Shown piece after piece: positions 34,478-42,639 of a stretch of DNA of 64,000 nucleotides (position 1 is its first letter; the number at the start of each line of letters is the position of its first letter). This DNA comes from UBA3941 sp002385665. GTDB lineage: Bacteria > Bacillota > Clostridia > Caldicoprobacterales > UBA3941. Below the pieces are notes generated by a model. It worked only from the letters and a program-made list of their open reading frames with translations, ran no database searches and was not told the DNA's origin. The DNA is taken from the NCBI GenBank assembly GCA_050949255.1, contig JBMNFJ010000013.1:26108-90107 (forward strand). Direction: 5' to 3'. The position numbers were made by a program, and so were the translations under genes.

Positions 34478-34494
34478 ATTTTTCCTCCTTCCCC

Positions 34495-34510
34495 GATCGA
34501 TTAATCGGTC
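34495..34510. promoter_or_regulatory. Palindrome upstream of the acyltransferase gene
   Basis: GATCGATTAATCGGTC is a 16-base near-palindrome with one imperfect pair, directly upstream of the acyltransferase Shine-Dalgarno on the minus strand. It resembles an operator for a TetR-like dimer. No divergent regulator gene is adjacent. The remaining bases to 34771 hold no gene that I can see. Confidence 0.35.
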
Positions 34511-34771
34511 AGTTTTTTAAGGCCGCCTTTATGTTTACACGTAAAAACCCCCTTGTATGTAAATACTATACTTCCCCTGGTATTCTCCTCAAGTAGATTA
34601 ATGGTTAATTAAGAAAATCTTAAGAAGATGTATTTTACTGAAAAAGAGCAGGGAAGAAGGGATGCAAGAAGACATTTGGAAAGGTATGGAATATATCATG
34701 TGTATGGTATATAATTGTTAATGAAATAATCTATATAAGTATAATATTTTCATTTATGAAAGGAGTAAGAG

Positions 34772-35014
34772 ATGACCCATAATATGGACGATATTAATAT
34801 AATAAAACTCAAAAGCGTTTCCAATGAGATAGAATTAGGGATGATTAGGTCGATATTGGATGACAACGACATACCATACCTTTTAAAAGATCATGGTTCC
34901 GGAGGACATATGAGGATAATTGCTGGAGGCTCAATATTTGGTACTGATGTTATGGTGGAGGAAACTGATTTTGACAAGGCAAAGAGTTTATTGGAATCTA
35001 TAGGCATTGACTAA
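34772..35014 (+). CDS. DUF2007 (putative signal-transducing) protein
   Basis: An 80-residue protein with the DUF2007 layout: IIKLKSVSNEIELGMIRSILDDNDIPYLLKD, then GTDVMVEETDFDKAKSLLESI. This is an alpha/beta fold similar to a ferredoxin-like signalling domain. The family is thought to be regulatory but has no settled function. AAAGGAG precedes the ATG. Confidence 0.85.
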   Translation: MTHNMDDINIIKLKSVSNEIELGMIRSILDDNDIPYLLKDHGSGGHMRIIAGGSIFGTDVMVEETDFDKAKSLLESIGID

Positions 35015-35035
35015 TAAGGAATGGGAGAGGCCAAT

Positions 35036-35116
35036 GTGGGATTTTGGATCTTTATGTTGTTAATGAATTTACTGATTCCATTGACCATGATTGGTTTTGA
35101 CCAGAAAAAGCATTAA
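35036..35116 (+). pseudogene. Truncated small membrane protein remnant (SdpI-like N terminus)
   Basis: A 26-codon frame starting with GTG reads MGFWIFMLLMNLLIPLTMIG and ends FDQKKH. It matches from memory the first helix of a small SdpI-like membrane protein family common in Clostridia, whose conserved remainder is missing. GGGAGAGG lies about six bases upstream. The following 35117-35334 has a terminator-like repeat (AAGTTAGCT/AGCTAACTT near 35168-35203) and a second weak hairpin followed by T8, but no other gene. Confidence 0.4.
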
Positions 35117-35334
35117 AAAAGAAGTTTGATAAAGATGGAAACCGAAAGTCACAGCCAAAATAAAGAAGTTAGCTCAGAAGGTTAACCCTCAAAGCTAACT
35201 TTATTCAATTTCAGGCATATTCTGGGTTTGCTGGGAATCAGCTGCCTGTGCTTTACAGGTTGTTTTTTTTATATTTAAGAATTAATGTAACAAAACTGAT
35301 GAATTTGACACTAATATTATGAAAGGAGAATTTT

Positions 35335-35835
35335 ATGTCCCATATAAAAGATATATATGCGAGATATAAGCAAGACGTATACATATACCTTGTTAGTCTA
35401 ACCCATGACCCAATCCTTTCGGAAGATTTAGTGTCAGAAACATTTTTGGCAGCTATTCAATCCTTACATAATTTTAAGGGTAATTCTGATATAAAGACTT
35501 GGTTGTTTTCTATTGCACGAAATAAATGGTATGGGTATTTACGGAAAAACAAATATGCTACGGATCTCGATAGTTTAGCAAAAGTATATCTGTACCGGGA
35601 AGAAAACCTTGAAAAGTCCTTTATTGATAAAACTATAGCTAATAAAATAATGATGCTCTTAGAGGATGAGGATGAAAGAAAAAGAGGGATAGTACTTATG
35701 CGAATTGAAGGTTATTCTTTTTATGAAATAGCCATGAAATACAATATATCAGAGAGTTCGGCCAGGGTAATAGATTTTCGTACCAAGAAAAAAATCAGGG
35801 GAATATTAGAAAAGGAGGGCTTAAGCAATGATTGA
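35335..35835 (+). CDS. ECF-type RNA polymerase sigma factor
   Basis: A 166-residue sigma-70 family factor with region 2 (DVYIYLVSLTHDPILSEDLVSETFLAAIQSLHNFKGNSDIKTWLFSIARNKWYGYLRKN) and region 4 (GIVLMRIEGYSFYEIAMKYNISESSARVIDFRTKKKIRGIL). GAAAGGAG precedes the ATG. The stop overlaps the start of a zinc-finger anti-sigma gene by 8 bases, the standard pairing. A TGTAAC at 35286 might be part of an autoregulated -35, but no convincing CGTC -10 follows. Confidence 0.93.
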   Translation: MSHIKDIYARYKQDVYIYLVSLTHDPILSEDLVSETFLAAIQSLHNFKGNSDIKTWLFSIARNKWYGYLRKNKYATDLDSLAKVYLYREENLEKSFIDKTIANKIMMLLEDEDERKRGIVLMRIEGYSFYEIAMKYNISESSARVIDFRTKKKIRGILEKEGLSND

Positions 35836-36382
35836 GATCTCTTGCCAGGTGTGTCTCGATTTAATACCATTGGTAAAAGATAATGTTGCAAGTGAGGATA
35901 GCAAAAAACTAGTATTGGAACACATTCGTCAATGCGAAGCTTGTAAAGATGAATTCGAAAATGGATATGGCACCCTTCCGGAAATCAATGATAATCGGGT
36001 GCTTAAAAAGATAAAAAGACGGATATTTTTTATAGCACTTACGACCGTTATCATTGGTGCCCTAATCGGTATTGGCCTAACGGAAGGTCCGGGTATGTTC
36101 TATAACATAATAATTATCCCACTTGTCGGAGGAATCGCCTATTTTGCGCTAAATAGAAAATCGTTTTACTTTCCCCTTGCGCTATTTATCCTTTCGTATA
36201 TCTGGACTTTAATTAAGCATATATCTGATAGTTCTTATCCTACGGATGGCATCCTAAACTTATTCTTAGCTCCTATATTTATGAGTGTTATCTACAGTGG
36301 GCTTGTTTTATTTGGTATCGCCATTGCATTTTTACTGAAATTTGCATTTAGAAAAGAGGTAGACCATGAAAAAGATAATTAA
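35828..36382 (+). CDS. Zinc-finger anti-sigma factor, membrane bound
   Basis: A 184-residue protein. The N-terminal zf-HC2 motif is CQVCLDLIPLVKDNVASEDSKKLVLEHIRQCEACKDEF (His-x3-Cys-x2-Cys), which should hold the cognate ECF sigma. Four to five membrane helices follow, from FIALTTVIIGALIGIGL to LVLFGIAIAFLLKF. It overlaps the sigma gene by 8 bases and the next gene by 17 bases, so all three are translationally coupled. Confidence 0.88.
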   Translation: MIEISCQVCLDLIPLVKDNVASEDSKKLVLEHIRQCEACKDEFENGYGTLPEINDNRVLKKIKRRIFFIALTTVIIGALIGIGLTEGPGMFYNIIIIPLVGGIAYFALNRKSFYFPLALFILSYIWTLIKHISDSSYPTDGILNLFLAPIFMSVIYSGLVLFGIAIAFLLKFAFRKEVDHEKDN

Positions 36383-37181
36383 AATCATTGCAGGAATAAC
36401 GGCATTTATACTAATCGGAATATTGCTTTTTATTGCCAATGGCTTGCTGGGGAATCCTATATCAAAGGGTCTCGCCCAACAAAGTGCACGGAAATACATT
36501 GAAAAGACCTATCCCGATTTGGATTTAGAGGTCCAAAGGGTTAATTACAGTTTTAAGACGGGAACTTATTTTGCTTATGTCAGATCACAGACCAGTCTAG
36601 ATACTCACTTTGATTTGGATATTTCCCTCGCAGGTAAAATACTTCGTGATTCATATGAAAATCACGTTTTGAGTGGTTGGAACACCTGGCAACGTATAGA
36701 TTCCGAGTACCGCATCATGGTTGATAAAGTCTTTATGGCTCCGGATTTTCCATATGTCAGCCACATTAATTTTGGTTCTATACAAACAATAGAAGCCGAT
36801 AGGGAGGTCGGATCCCTTAGGCCGGCTTATGGGATATCTATAGAGGATTTGGAACTTGATAAGAAATATGATGTCAGGGAGTTAGCAAAAACAGCGGGGC
36901 ATATTACTATCTATATAGAAAGCGAAGAGGTCACCATGAAGAAGGCAAGTGAGGTTTTACTTCATCTTAAGGAAATTTTTGATAAAGAAGAGATCCCTTT
37001 TTATGCGATAGATTTCGTATTGGAAAAACCTCGAAAGGATGATGGTACACCGAATGAATCTATGGAAGAAATCCGGGTGAATGATTTCCTATACAGTGAT
37101 ATTTATGAAGCGGGTCTGGAAGAACGGCTTACAAAAGCTGTTGAAGAAGCCCGGTATAATAAGATTAATACTACCATATAA
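36366..37181 (+). CDS. YfjL-like protein, membrane anchored
   Basis: A 271-residue protein with one N-terminal helix (IIAGITAFILIGILLFIANGLLG) and a large extracytoplasmic part with SARKYIEKTYPDLDLEVQRVNYSFKTGTYFAYVRS, which resembles the Bacillus YfjL family. The C-terminal half contains KKASEVLLHLKEIFDKEEIPFYAIDFVLEKPR. It is the third gene of the sigma/anti-sigma operon, with a 17-base overlap. It could be a sensor or effector in the sigma factor's signal path; that is inference from context. Confidence 0.75.
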   Translation: MKKIIKIIAGITAFILIGILLFIANGLLGNPISKGLAQQSARKYIEKTYPDLDLEVQRVNYSFKTGTYFAYVRSQTSLDTHFDLDISLAGKILRDSYENHVLSGWNTWQRIDSEYRIMVDKVFMAPDFPYVSHINFGSIQTIEADREVGSLRPAYGISIEDLELDKKYDVRELAKTAGHITIYIESEEVTMKKASEVLLHLKEIFDKEEIPFYAIDFVLEKPRKDDGTPNESMEEIRVNDFLYSDIYEAGLEERLTKAVEEARYNKINTTI

Positions 37182-37252
37182 CTTGACATAGAATATAATC
37201 ACATGGTAAATTATCATCAAAGGGTGAATTAATAGAGGTAGGTGGTTAAAAT

Positions 37253-37348
37253 ATGGACGATAGTCCTGCGAGTTTGCGAAATAATAAAGCGTTATGGCAA
37301 TCATTAAAGACCTCAATTGAAAAAATTGGTTATTATATAAGGGCATAG
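37253..37348 (+). CDS. Possible 31-residue small protein
   Basis: ATG 37253 opens a short frame, MDDSPASLRNNKALWQSLKT and then SIEKIGYYIRA, preceded by AGAGGTAGGTGG. There is no homology that I recognise. It fills the 240-base gap between the YfjL-like gene and the CNNM-type transporter gene, which otherwise shows nothing. It could be chance. Confidence 0.25.
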   Translation: MDDSPASLRNNKALWQSLKTSIEKIGYYIRA

Positions 37349-37421
37349 AACAATCCATATGTTGGGTTTGTTGTGCCTTTTTTGTTTAGCCAGTTTTTTC
37401 TCATGAGGAGGATGTATTTAA

Positions 37422-38726
37422 TTGTTTACAGAATTTTTGGTTTTAATAATACTCATAGTGCTAAATGCATTTTTTGCAGCTTCAGAGATTGCTCTTATTT
37501 CATTAAATGATAATAGGATTAGACTAAAGGCCGAAGAAGGTAATAAGAAGGCCATACAGATCAAAAAGTTATTGGATGAACCAAGTAGATTCCTGGCAAC
37601 TATTCAAATTGGTATTACTCTTGCAGGCTTTCTTGCCAGTGCTTTTGCTGCTGACAGTTTTGCCGGTAGGCTTGTTACTCTAATTAAACGTACTGGGGTT
37701 CAAGTTCCAGAAGTTTGGCTTAAGAATATTTCTGTTATCCTTATAACTATTATATTGTCGTATTTCACTCTTGTTTTAGGGGAATTAGTGCCTAAAAGGC
37801 TTGCTATGAAGAAAGCAGATTCCATTTCCAATTTTGTTGTTGGTCCGCTTAATTTTCTATCGTCAGTAACCTCTCCTTTTGTTAGTCTGCTTACTGCATC
37901 TACCAATTTCGTAGTTAGACTGTTTGGTGTGGATCCAAGCGAGGAAGATGAAAAAATTACAGAAGAGGAAATTCGTATGCTCGTCGATATAGGCGGAGAA
38001 AAAGGGACTATAGATCAGAGCGAGAGGGAAATGATAAACAATATTTTTGAATTTGATAACACGATTGTGACCGATATAATGACACATAGAACGGATATTG
38101 TAGCAATTCCAAGGGATGCAGACCTAGAGGATGTCATTTCACTTATTAAGAGATCAAAATACTCCAGGTTCCCAATATATGAAGACGGTATAGATAATAT
38201 TGTAGGAGTACTCCATGCCAAGGATTTAATTAAATATGTATATTCCGAAGATTTTAAGAAAGATAACTTTAAATTGGATAAAATAATCAGAGATCCATAT
38301 TTTATACCTTCTTCTAAAATGACGGATGAGCTTTTCACCGAGCTTCAGAAAAACAAGGTTCATATGGCAATTATTATAGATGAATACGGTGGAACAGCTG
38401 GGATCGTAACAATGGAAGATCTTATAGAAGAAATAGTTGGGAATATATTTGATGAGTATGATGAAGATGAAGTTTACTTTGAAAAGCAGGATGAACATAC
38501 CTATATAGTAAATGGGATTATCGATCTTGATCTGGTGGAAGAATATTTTGATGTTAAACTGCCTGTGGATGAATATGAAACCTTGAGCGGTTTTATTATC
38601 GGTCAACTAGGCAGGATTCCCGAGGAAGGGGAGAAGTTTGAGATAGAGTTCAACGATCTCATTTTTAAAATAGAAGAGGTATGTGATAAGAGGATAACAA
38701 AGTTAAAGATATGTAAAGCATACTGA
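37422..38726 (+). CDS. CNNM/CorC (TlyC-like hemolysin) family transporter
   Basis: A 434-residue protein. The N-terminal CNNM (DUF21) domain has four helices and the signatures NAFFAASEIALISLN and RFLATIQIGITLAGFLASAFA plus LGELVPKRLAMKKA. A CBS pair follows (MTHRTDIVAIPRDADLEDVI, GVLHAKDLIKYV, IIIDEYGGTAGIVTMEDLIEEIVGNIFDEYD), then a C-terminal CorC/HlyC domain (NGIIDLDLVEEYFDVKLP). The family is linked to magnesium and other cation efflux. It starts with TTG after GAGGAGG. The name hemolysin is historical. Confidence 0.93.
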   Translation: MFTEFLVLIILIVLNAFFAASEIALISLNDNRIRLKAEEGNKKAIQIKKLLDEPSRFLATIQIGITLAGFLASAFAADSFAGRLVTLIKRTGVQVPEVWLKNISVILITIILSYFTLVLGELVPKRLAMKKADSISNFVVGPLNFLSSVTSPFVSLLTASTNFVVRLFGVDPSEEDEKITEEEIRMLVDIGGEKGTIDQSEREMINNIFEFDNTIVTDIMTHRTDIVAIPRDADLEDVISLIKRSKYSRFPIYEDGIDNIVGVLHAKDLIKYVYSEDFKKDNFKLDKIIRDPYFIPSSKMTDELFTELQKNKVHMAIIIDEYGGTAGIVTMEDLIEEIVGNIFDEYDEDEVYFEKQDEHTYIVNGIIDLDLVEEYFDVKLPVDEYETLSGFIIGQLGRIPEEGEKFEIEFNDLIFKIEEVCDKRITKLKICKAY

Positions 38727-38889
38727 AAAATCCACACGCTAGTTTCAATCAATGCGATTTTTTTAAAAAAATATGGTAAATAATTCATAATGCATATATA
38801 ATATAAGTATCCATACAGCATACAGGATCACATCTTGTCGGATATTTCTTGTCCTTTAAAAAATGTATTGATTGAAAAGAGGTATATCC

Positions 38890-39663
38890 ATGAGTTATGA
38901 TGCCGAGAAAACTCAAAAGGGAATACCCAATTGTATGGTACAGCAGTTTGAGGATCAGGATTTCTATGGGAGATTATTTGAGCATTTTCCCTATCCAATT
39001 CAGATTTTCTCTCTTGATGGAACGGCAAGGATGATTAACAATGCAGCCCTGGAGATGATAGGGATAAAAAGCAGGGAATCCCATATAGGTCACTATAATG
39101 TCTTTGAAGATCCAATAGTTCGTGATTTTGGCGTTACGGATAAGATCAGACAGGTATTTACAGGAAAAACAGTATACCTTACCGATTTCACTGCTTCCTA
39201 CCAGGATATGATGAGATATTATGATGTTGAAGAAAGAGATATAAACACAATTAACTCTGACATCACATGCTTTCCTTTGGCAAATTCTGATGGAAAAATA
39301 GAATACTTTGCAGCAGTTTTCATATTTAAAAACATATATATGGGAAAAGAGGAAATTAGACGAGGTATAGAATACATAAAAGCCCATTGGAAGGAGCCCT
39401 TTGATGCCGGGAAAATAGCAAAGGAAGTGTATCTAAGCAAGTCACATTTCACAAAGCTGTTTAAGAGTCAGACCGGAGTAACCCCATATGAGTATTACAT
39501 CAATTATAAGATCAACAAGTTGAAGGAAGTACTGCTGGACGCCAACCTTTCTATTGCTCAGGCTTTTGCAGCGTGCAACATGAATTATAACGGTCATTCC
39601 GCGAGATTGTTCAAGGACAAGGTGGGAGTAACCCCTTCTGAGTACCGGAAAATATCACAATAA
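38890..39663 (+). CDS. PAS-domain AraC-family transcriptional regulator
   Basis: A 257-residue regulator. Residues about 25-150 form a PAS domain (LFEHFPYPIQIFSLDGTARMINNAALEMIGI). The last 100 residues form an AraC two-HTH domain (EPFDAGKIAKEVYLSKSHFTKLFKSQTGVTPYEYYINYKI and LSIAQAFAACNMNYNGHSARLFKDKVGVTPSEYRK). ATG 38890 is favoured over TTG 38872 because AAGAGG lies at the right distance. It is monocistronic with a strong terminator; no target gene is obvious. Confidence 0.88.
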   Translation: MSYDAEKTQKGIPNCMVQQFEDQDFYGRLFEHFPYPIQIFSLDGTARMINNAALEMIGIKSRESHIGHYNVFEDPIVRDFGVTDKIRQVFTGKTVYLTDFTASYQDMMRYYDVEERDINTINSDITCFPLANSDGKIEYFAAVFIFKNIYMGKEEIRRGIEYIKAHWKEPFDAGKIAKEVYLSKSHFTKLFKSQTGVTPYEYYINYKINKLKEVLLDANLSIAQAFAACNMNYNGHSARLFKDKVGVTPSEYRKISQ

Positions 39664-39686
39664 ACAAAATTACCAGTTATAACTAT

Positions 39687-39726
39687 AAAAACAAGCCAGG
39701 TCATCGTAAAACCTGGCTTGTTTTAT
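39687..39726 (+). terminator. Terminator after the PAS-AraC gene
   Basis: AACAAGCCAGGT (39690-39701) pairs with ACCTGGCTTGTT (39711-39722), a perfect 12-base-pair stem with a T-rich tail. Confidence 0.88.
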
Positions 39727-39905
39727 ATAAATAGTATATCTGGCAATCTTCTATCTTACTCAAGTCAATATTATTCTTACTAAAATTGAGCTTATTCCAA
39801 CTATTAATAGGGTTACCCGGCAAATAGAATAGTATTATCAAATATTATTGGACTGTATTTACCACCACCTCATAATCAAATCTGTATAAAAGAGGATGTG
39901 AATTT

Positions 39906-40817
39906 ATGAAGAAAGTGATGCTGTTGTTGTTTGTCCTGCTAGCAGTTATAGTTTTTTCGTGTACTGCATGCGGCAAGGCGTCAATGAATACATCTACACC
40001 CGCATCCACATCCGACAGTGAGCAGGAAGAAGAAGCGGATGATTCGGAAGGCAGTCTCGGCGTGCCTGTAATAAATAAACAGGAGGAGAACCCACCGGAT
40101 GATCCGGAGCCGGACGAACCCGGTAAAAGAAGCACAACATACGAACCCAGCATCTTTGTCATAGAAGCTTCCGGATCCTGGCAGCATGAACTTGATGCTG
40201 GTTTAAAGGTCAACTATGAATGTGAACTTTATCTGGATAAGATCGAACCCCACAATATGCATGATGATATGGGTGCTTATACCGGCGTGTTTTGGTTGAA
40301 GTTGACACTGGATACTGAAGAATACTTTTCAGGGTTCCTCAAGAACGTTCCTTTTGTAGATATCTCAATGGATGCAGAAGCCGAGGGTATACAAGACAAT
40401 GTTTCTTTTTACCTGCGCGATGGATATACGAGGGACCCCACCGCGAATTTTGATATCCCCGACGGACAGGATAGCTATTTGAAGCCCGACCACAACGGAC
40501 TGGCTGATAAGGGAAGTTTTGTGGTCAGCGCTACTAAAGGGAATCTTGCAGTTCATGCCCAGGACACCCAGAAAGGCATTGTGATGGGCCATCAACAAAG
40601 CGGTGCTTCAGATACGGAAGTCAGTTATATCATACACGTAGCTCCCGACCCAAATAGGGAAGCGACTCAACGCGATGTAAAAATTCATATAATGCTGTCG
40701 GATGGATCATCAACTACTCTTGACGGTATATGGTATCGATTACCCGGTTACCCCGACGATCTGGAGAAGTACTATAATTCCGGCAGGTCACGTGAAATAC
40801 TCGAAAGACACCAATAG
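39906..40817 (+). CDS. Putative lipoprotein of unknown function
   Basis: A 303-residue protein with a lipoprotein signal peptide, MKKVMLLLFVLLAVIVFS, followed by Cys19 or Cys22 as lipidation site. A disordered acidic Pro/Glu/Asp/Ser-rich linker occupies about 25-80. The globular part has IEASGSWQHELDAGLKVNYE and a C-terminal GRSREILERHQ. No enzymatic motif is visible. GAGGATG precedes the ATG. It is anchored to the outer face of the membrane, with the linker spanning the wall. Confidence 0.7.
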   Translation: MKKVMLLLFVLLAVIVFSCTACGKASMNTSTPASTSDSEQEEEADDSEGSLGVPVINKQEENPPDDPEPDEPGKRSTTYEPSIFVIEASGSWQHELDAGLKVNYECELYLDKIEPHNMHDDMGAYTGVFWLKLTLDTEEYFSGFLKNVPFVDISMDAEAEGIQDNVSFYLRDGYTRDPTANFDIPDGQDSYLKPDHNGLADKGSFVVSATKGNLAVHAQDTQKGIVMGHQQSGASDTEVSYIIHVAPDPNREATQRDVKIHIMLSDGSSTTLDGIWYRLPGYPDDLEKYYNSGRSREILERHQ

Positions 40818-40864
40818 AATGTTGAAAAATGAGTAAATCTATGTTTACAACGCTAAAAAAAGAT

Positions 40865-40906
40865 TTAAAGGGCTTTCTTCACAATAGAGAAGCCCTTTAC
40901 TTTTTG
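40865..40906 (+). terminator. Terminator after the lipoprotein gene
   Basis: AAAGGGCTT (40867-40875) pairs with AAGCCCTTT (40890-40898), and a T-rich tract follows. Confidence 0.85.
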
Positions 40907-40970
40907 TTTCTTAAGGGGCTTTATTAACGAGGATGATACTATATCAATAAATATTAATTGAAATAAAGTA

Positions 40971-41007
40971 ATAGTTTATTGAAATACAATAAACTATATG
41001 CTAGAAT
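40971..41007 (+). promoter_or_regulatory. Promoter overlapped by a perfect palindromic operator (DUF2975/HTH operon)
   Basis: ATAGTTTATTG (40971-40981) and CAATAAACTAT (40987-40997) are perfect inverted repeats separated by AAATA. The site overlaps a promoter: TTGAAA at 40979-40984, 17 bases, TAGAAT at 41002-41007. The small HTH protein encoded second in the operon is the obvious candidate to bind here and repress itself. Confidence 0.65.
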
Positions 41008-41040
41008 TAATTCAGCAATAAATAAGCGAGGTGCTTTTTT

Positions 41041-41514
41041 ATGAAACGTGAAACACTCTTTTTAAGGATAGCTTTATTTATTATTGGGCTTCCGGTTCTG
41101 GCCTTATGGATGTTTGGGTTACCTTGGTTAATTAAGAATCCGGTAAATCCAAATTATGCTCACATATTGTATCCCATTATTATCGGCATATGCGCATCAT
41201 CCATACCGTATTATATAGCCTTGTATAAGGCTTTTAGGCTCTTAGGCTTTATAGATAAAAACATCGCTTTCTCAGAATTATCTGTAAAGGCCTTAAGGGT
41301 AATTAAATACTGTGCAATCATAATCACTACTTTATATGCGTTAATAATGCCATTTTTTTATCTCGCAGCCAAATTGGACGATGCTCCGGGTCTTATCATT
41401 ATTGGAATGATACCCCCTTTTACTTCAGTGATAATCGCAGTGTTTACTGCCGTGCTTCAGAAGCTATTAAAGAACGCTATAGATATAAAAGCAGAAAATG
41501 ACTTAACTATATGA
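41041..41514 (+). CDS. DUF2975 membrane protein
   Basis: A 157-residue protein with four membrane helices (IALFIIGLPVLALWMFGLPWL, ILYPIIIGICASSIPYYIALYKAF, YCAIIITTLYALIMPFFYL, and PPFTSVIIAVFTAVLQKLL) and the DUF2975 segment FRLLGFIDKNIAFSELSVKALRVIKYCA. The family is nearly always paired with a YozG-like Cro/C1 regulator, as here (10 bases downstream). Its function is unknown. Confidence 0.88.
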   Translation: MKRETLFLRIALFIIGLPVLALWMFGLPWLIKNPVNPNYAHILYPIIIGICASSIPYYIALYKAFRLLGFIDKNIAFSELSVKALRVIKYCAIIITTLYALIMPFFYLAAKLDDAPGLIIIGMIPPFTSVIIAVFTAVLQKLLKNAIDIKAENDLTI

Positions 41515-41524
41515 GGTGAATAAT

Positions 41525-41746
41525 ATGGCTATTATTATCAATATTGATGTGATGCTGGCTAAACGAAAGATGAGCGTCACGGAACTATCGGAGAGGGTTG
41601 GAATAACTATGGCTAACATCTCCATATTGAAAAATGGAAAGGCAAAAGCGATACGTTTATCTACTTTGGATGCTATTTGCAAGGCCTTGGACTGCCAGCC
41701 CGGAGATATTTTAGAGTATAGGGAGGATACAAGCGCATCCAAATAA
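41525..41746 (+). CDS. Cro/C1-type HTH regulator (YozG-like)
   Basis: A 73-residue protein that is essentially one helix-turn-helix: MLAKRKMSVTELSERVGITMANISILKNGKAKAIRLSTLDAICKALDCQPGDILEY. GAGGTG lies seven bases before ATG 41525. It is cotranscribed with the DUF2975 gene and probably controls that operon through the palindrome at 40971-40997. Confidence 0.9.
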   Translation: MAIIINIDVMLAKRKMSVTELSERVGITMANISILKNGKAKAIRLSTLDAICKALDCQPGDILEYREDTSASK

Positions 41747-41853
41747 AACAGATGTGGGTAGTCTTCCTATTCTATAAAGATATTAAGTATTTTTGTTAGA
41801 TCATATCCAGCCTGTTTGAGCTTCAGGGCTTTAAAATATATGGAGGGATATCA

Positions 41854-42639
41854 GTGAAACTTTCATGTGTTGTAAATAAAGATATATCAGATCCTGATGA
41901 TAAGTCCTTTAAACAAGCAAATAGAAAAAATTACAGAAAGCGGCTTCAAATAGTAACTTTAGCTATTTCATTTATATTGGCAATTGCTATAATAAGCATA
42001 GCCTATCTTACATCACCTGATTATTTGCTCTACTCTGATAATATAATATCATTAACTGAAAATGTGGACGGTAGTATTATCATTACATTCAATGACAAGG
42101 TAGCCGGATATGATATAAAGAAATATGGTGCAGGGGATGGTACAGGCTATGTTTATGAATTAACTGCTTGGAACACTGTTTTCAATCAATGTTTTCCCAA
42201 TAATAAAATAAAAAGCATGATATTGAATCCAGACGGGGAAAAAGTTGCGTCAGTATATTACTACTCTGATGGTATGGATAATGTTTTAATCTATGGGGAA
42301 GATCAAAATCCTGACGGTGGGGCTATACCCTTACCGAGATTACTCCTAGGATACTACTTCATTATCGTTGTCCTACTGGCTATTTTATGCGGGGTTTTCC
42401 TGTTTATTTTTAGAAAAAAAGAAAAGAAAAGAAATATATTGGTAAAGGTCTCTTTGCTTCCTATATCGTATCTTTTCAGTCATCTCTGTATAAAAGGCCT
42501 TAAGACTACTTCATATATGGCACTGCGGGATTTTCTTATAATTCTATTGCTAGTGCTCCCAATCTATTGTTTGTTGCTACTGTCTATCAACCTGTACAGG
42601 AGTCAAAGAAGCCGAAGCAAATTGGAGGAAGGTGTGTGA
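41854..42639 (+). CDS. Membrane protein of unknown function
   Basis: A 261-residue protein with one N-terminal helix (IVTLAISFILAIAIISIAYL), an extracytoplasmic domain of about 110 residues (NVDGSIIITFNDKVAGYDIKKYGAG, SMILNPDGEKVASVYYYSDG), and three C-terminal helices from YYFIIVVLLAILCGVFLFIF to IYCLLLLSINLY. It starts with GTG after GGAGGG. Its stop overlaps the start of the phosphoesterase gene (TGATG), so the two are coupled. No family is recognised. Confidence 0.65.
   Translation: MKLSCVVNKDISDPDDKSFKQANRKNYRKRLQIVTLAISFILAIAIISIAYLTSPDYLLYSDNIISLTENVDGSIIITFNDKVAGYDIKKYGAGDGTGYVYELTAWNTVFNQCFPNNKIKSMILNPDGEKVASVYYYSDGMDNVLIYGEDQNPDGGAIPLPRLLLGYYFIIVVLLAILCGVFLFIFRKKEKKRNILVKVSLLPISYLFSHLCIKGLKTTSYMALRDFLIILLLVLPIYCLLLLSINLYRSQRSRSKLEEGV

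Noticed and set aside
37422..38726. Calling the CNNM-type protein a hemolysin or virulence factor
   Set aside because: The domain order (DUF21, CBS pair, CorC_HlyC) is that of cation transport proteins; the hemolysin label is historical.
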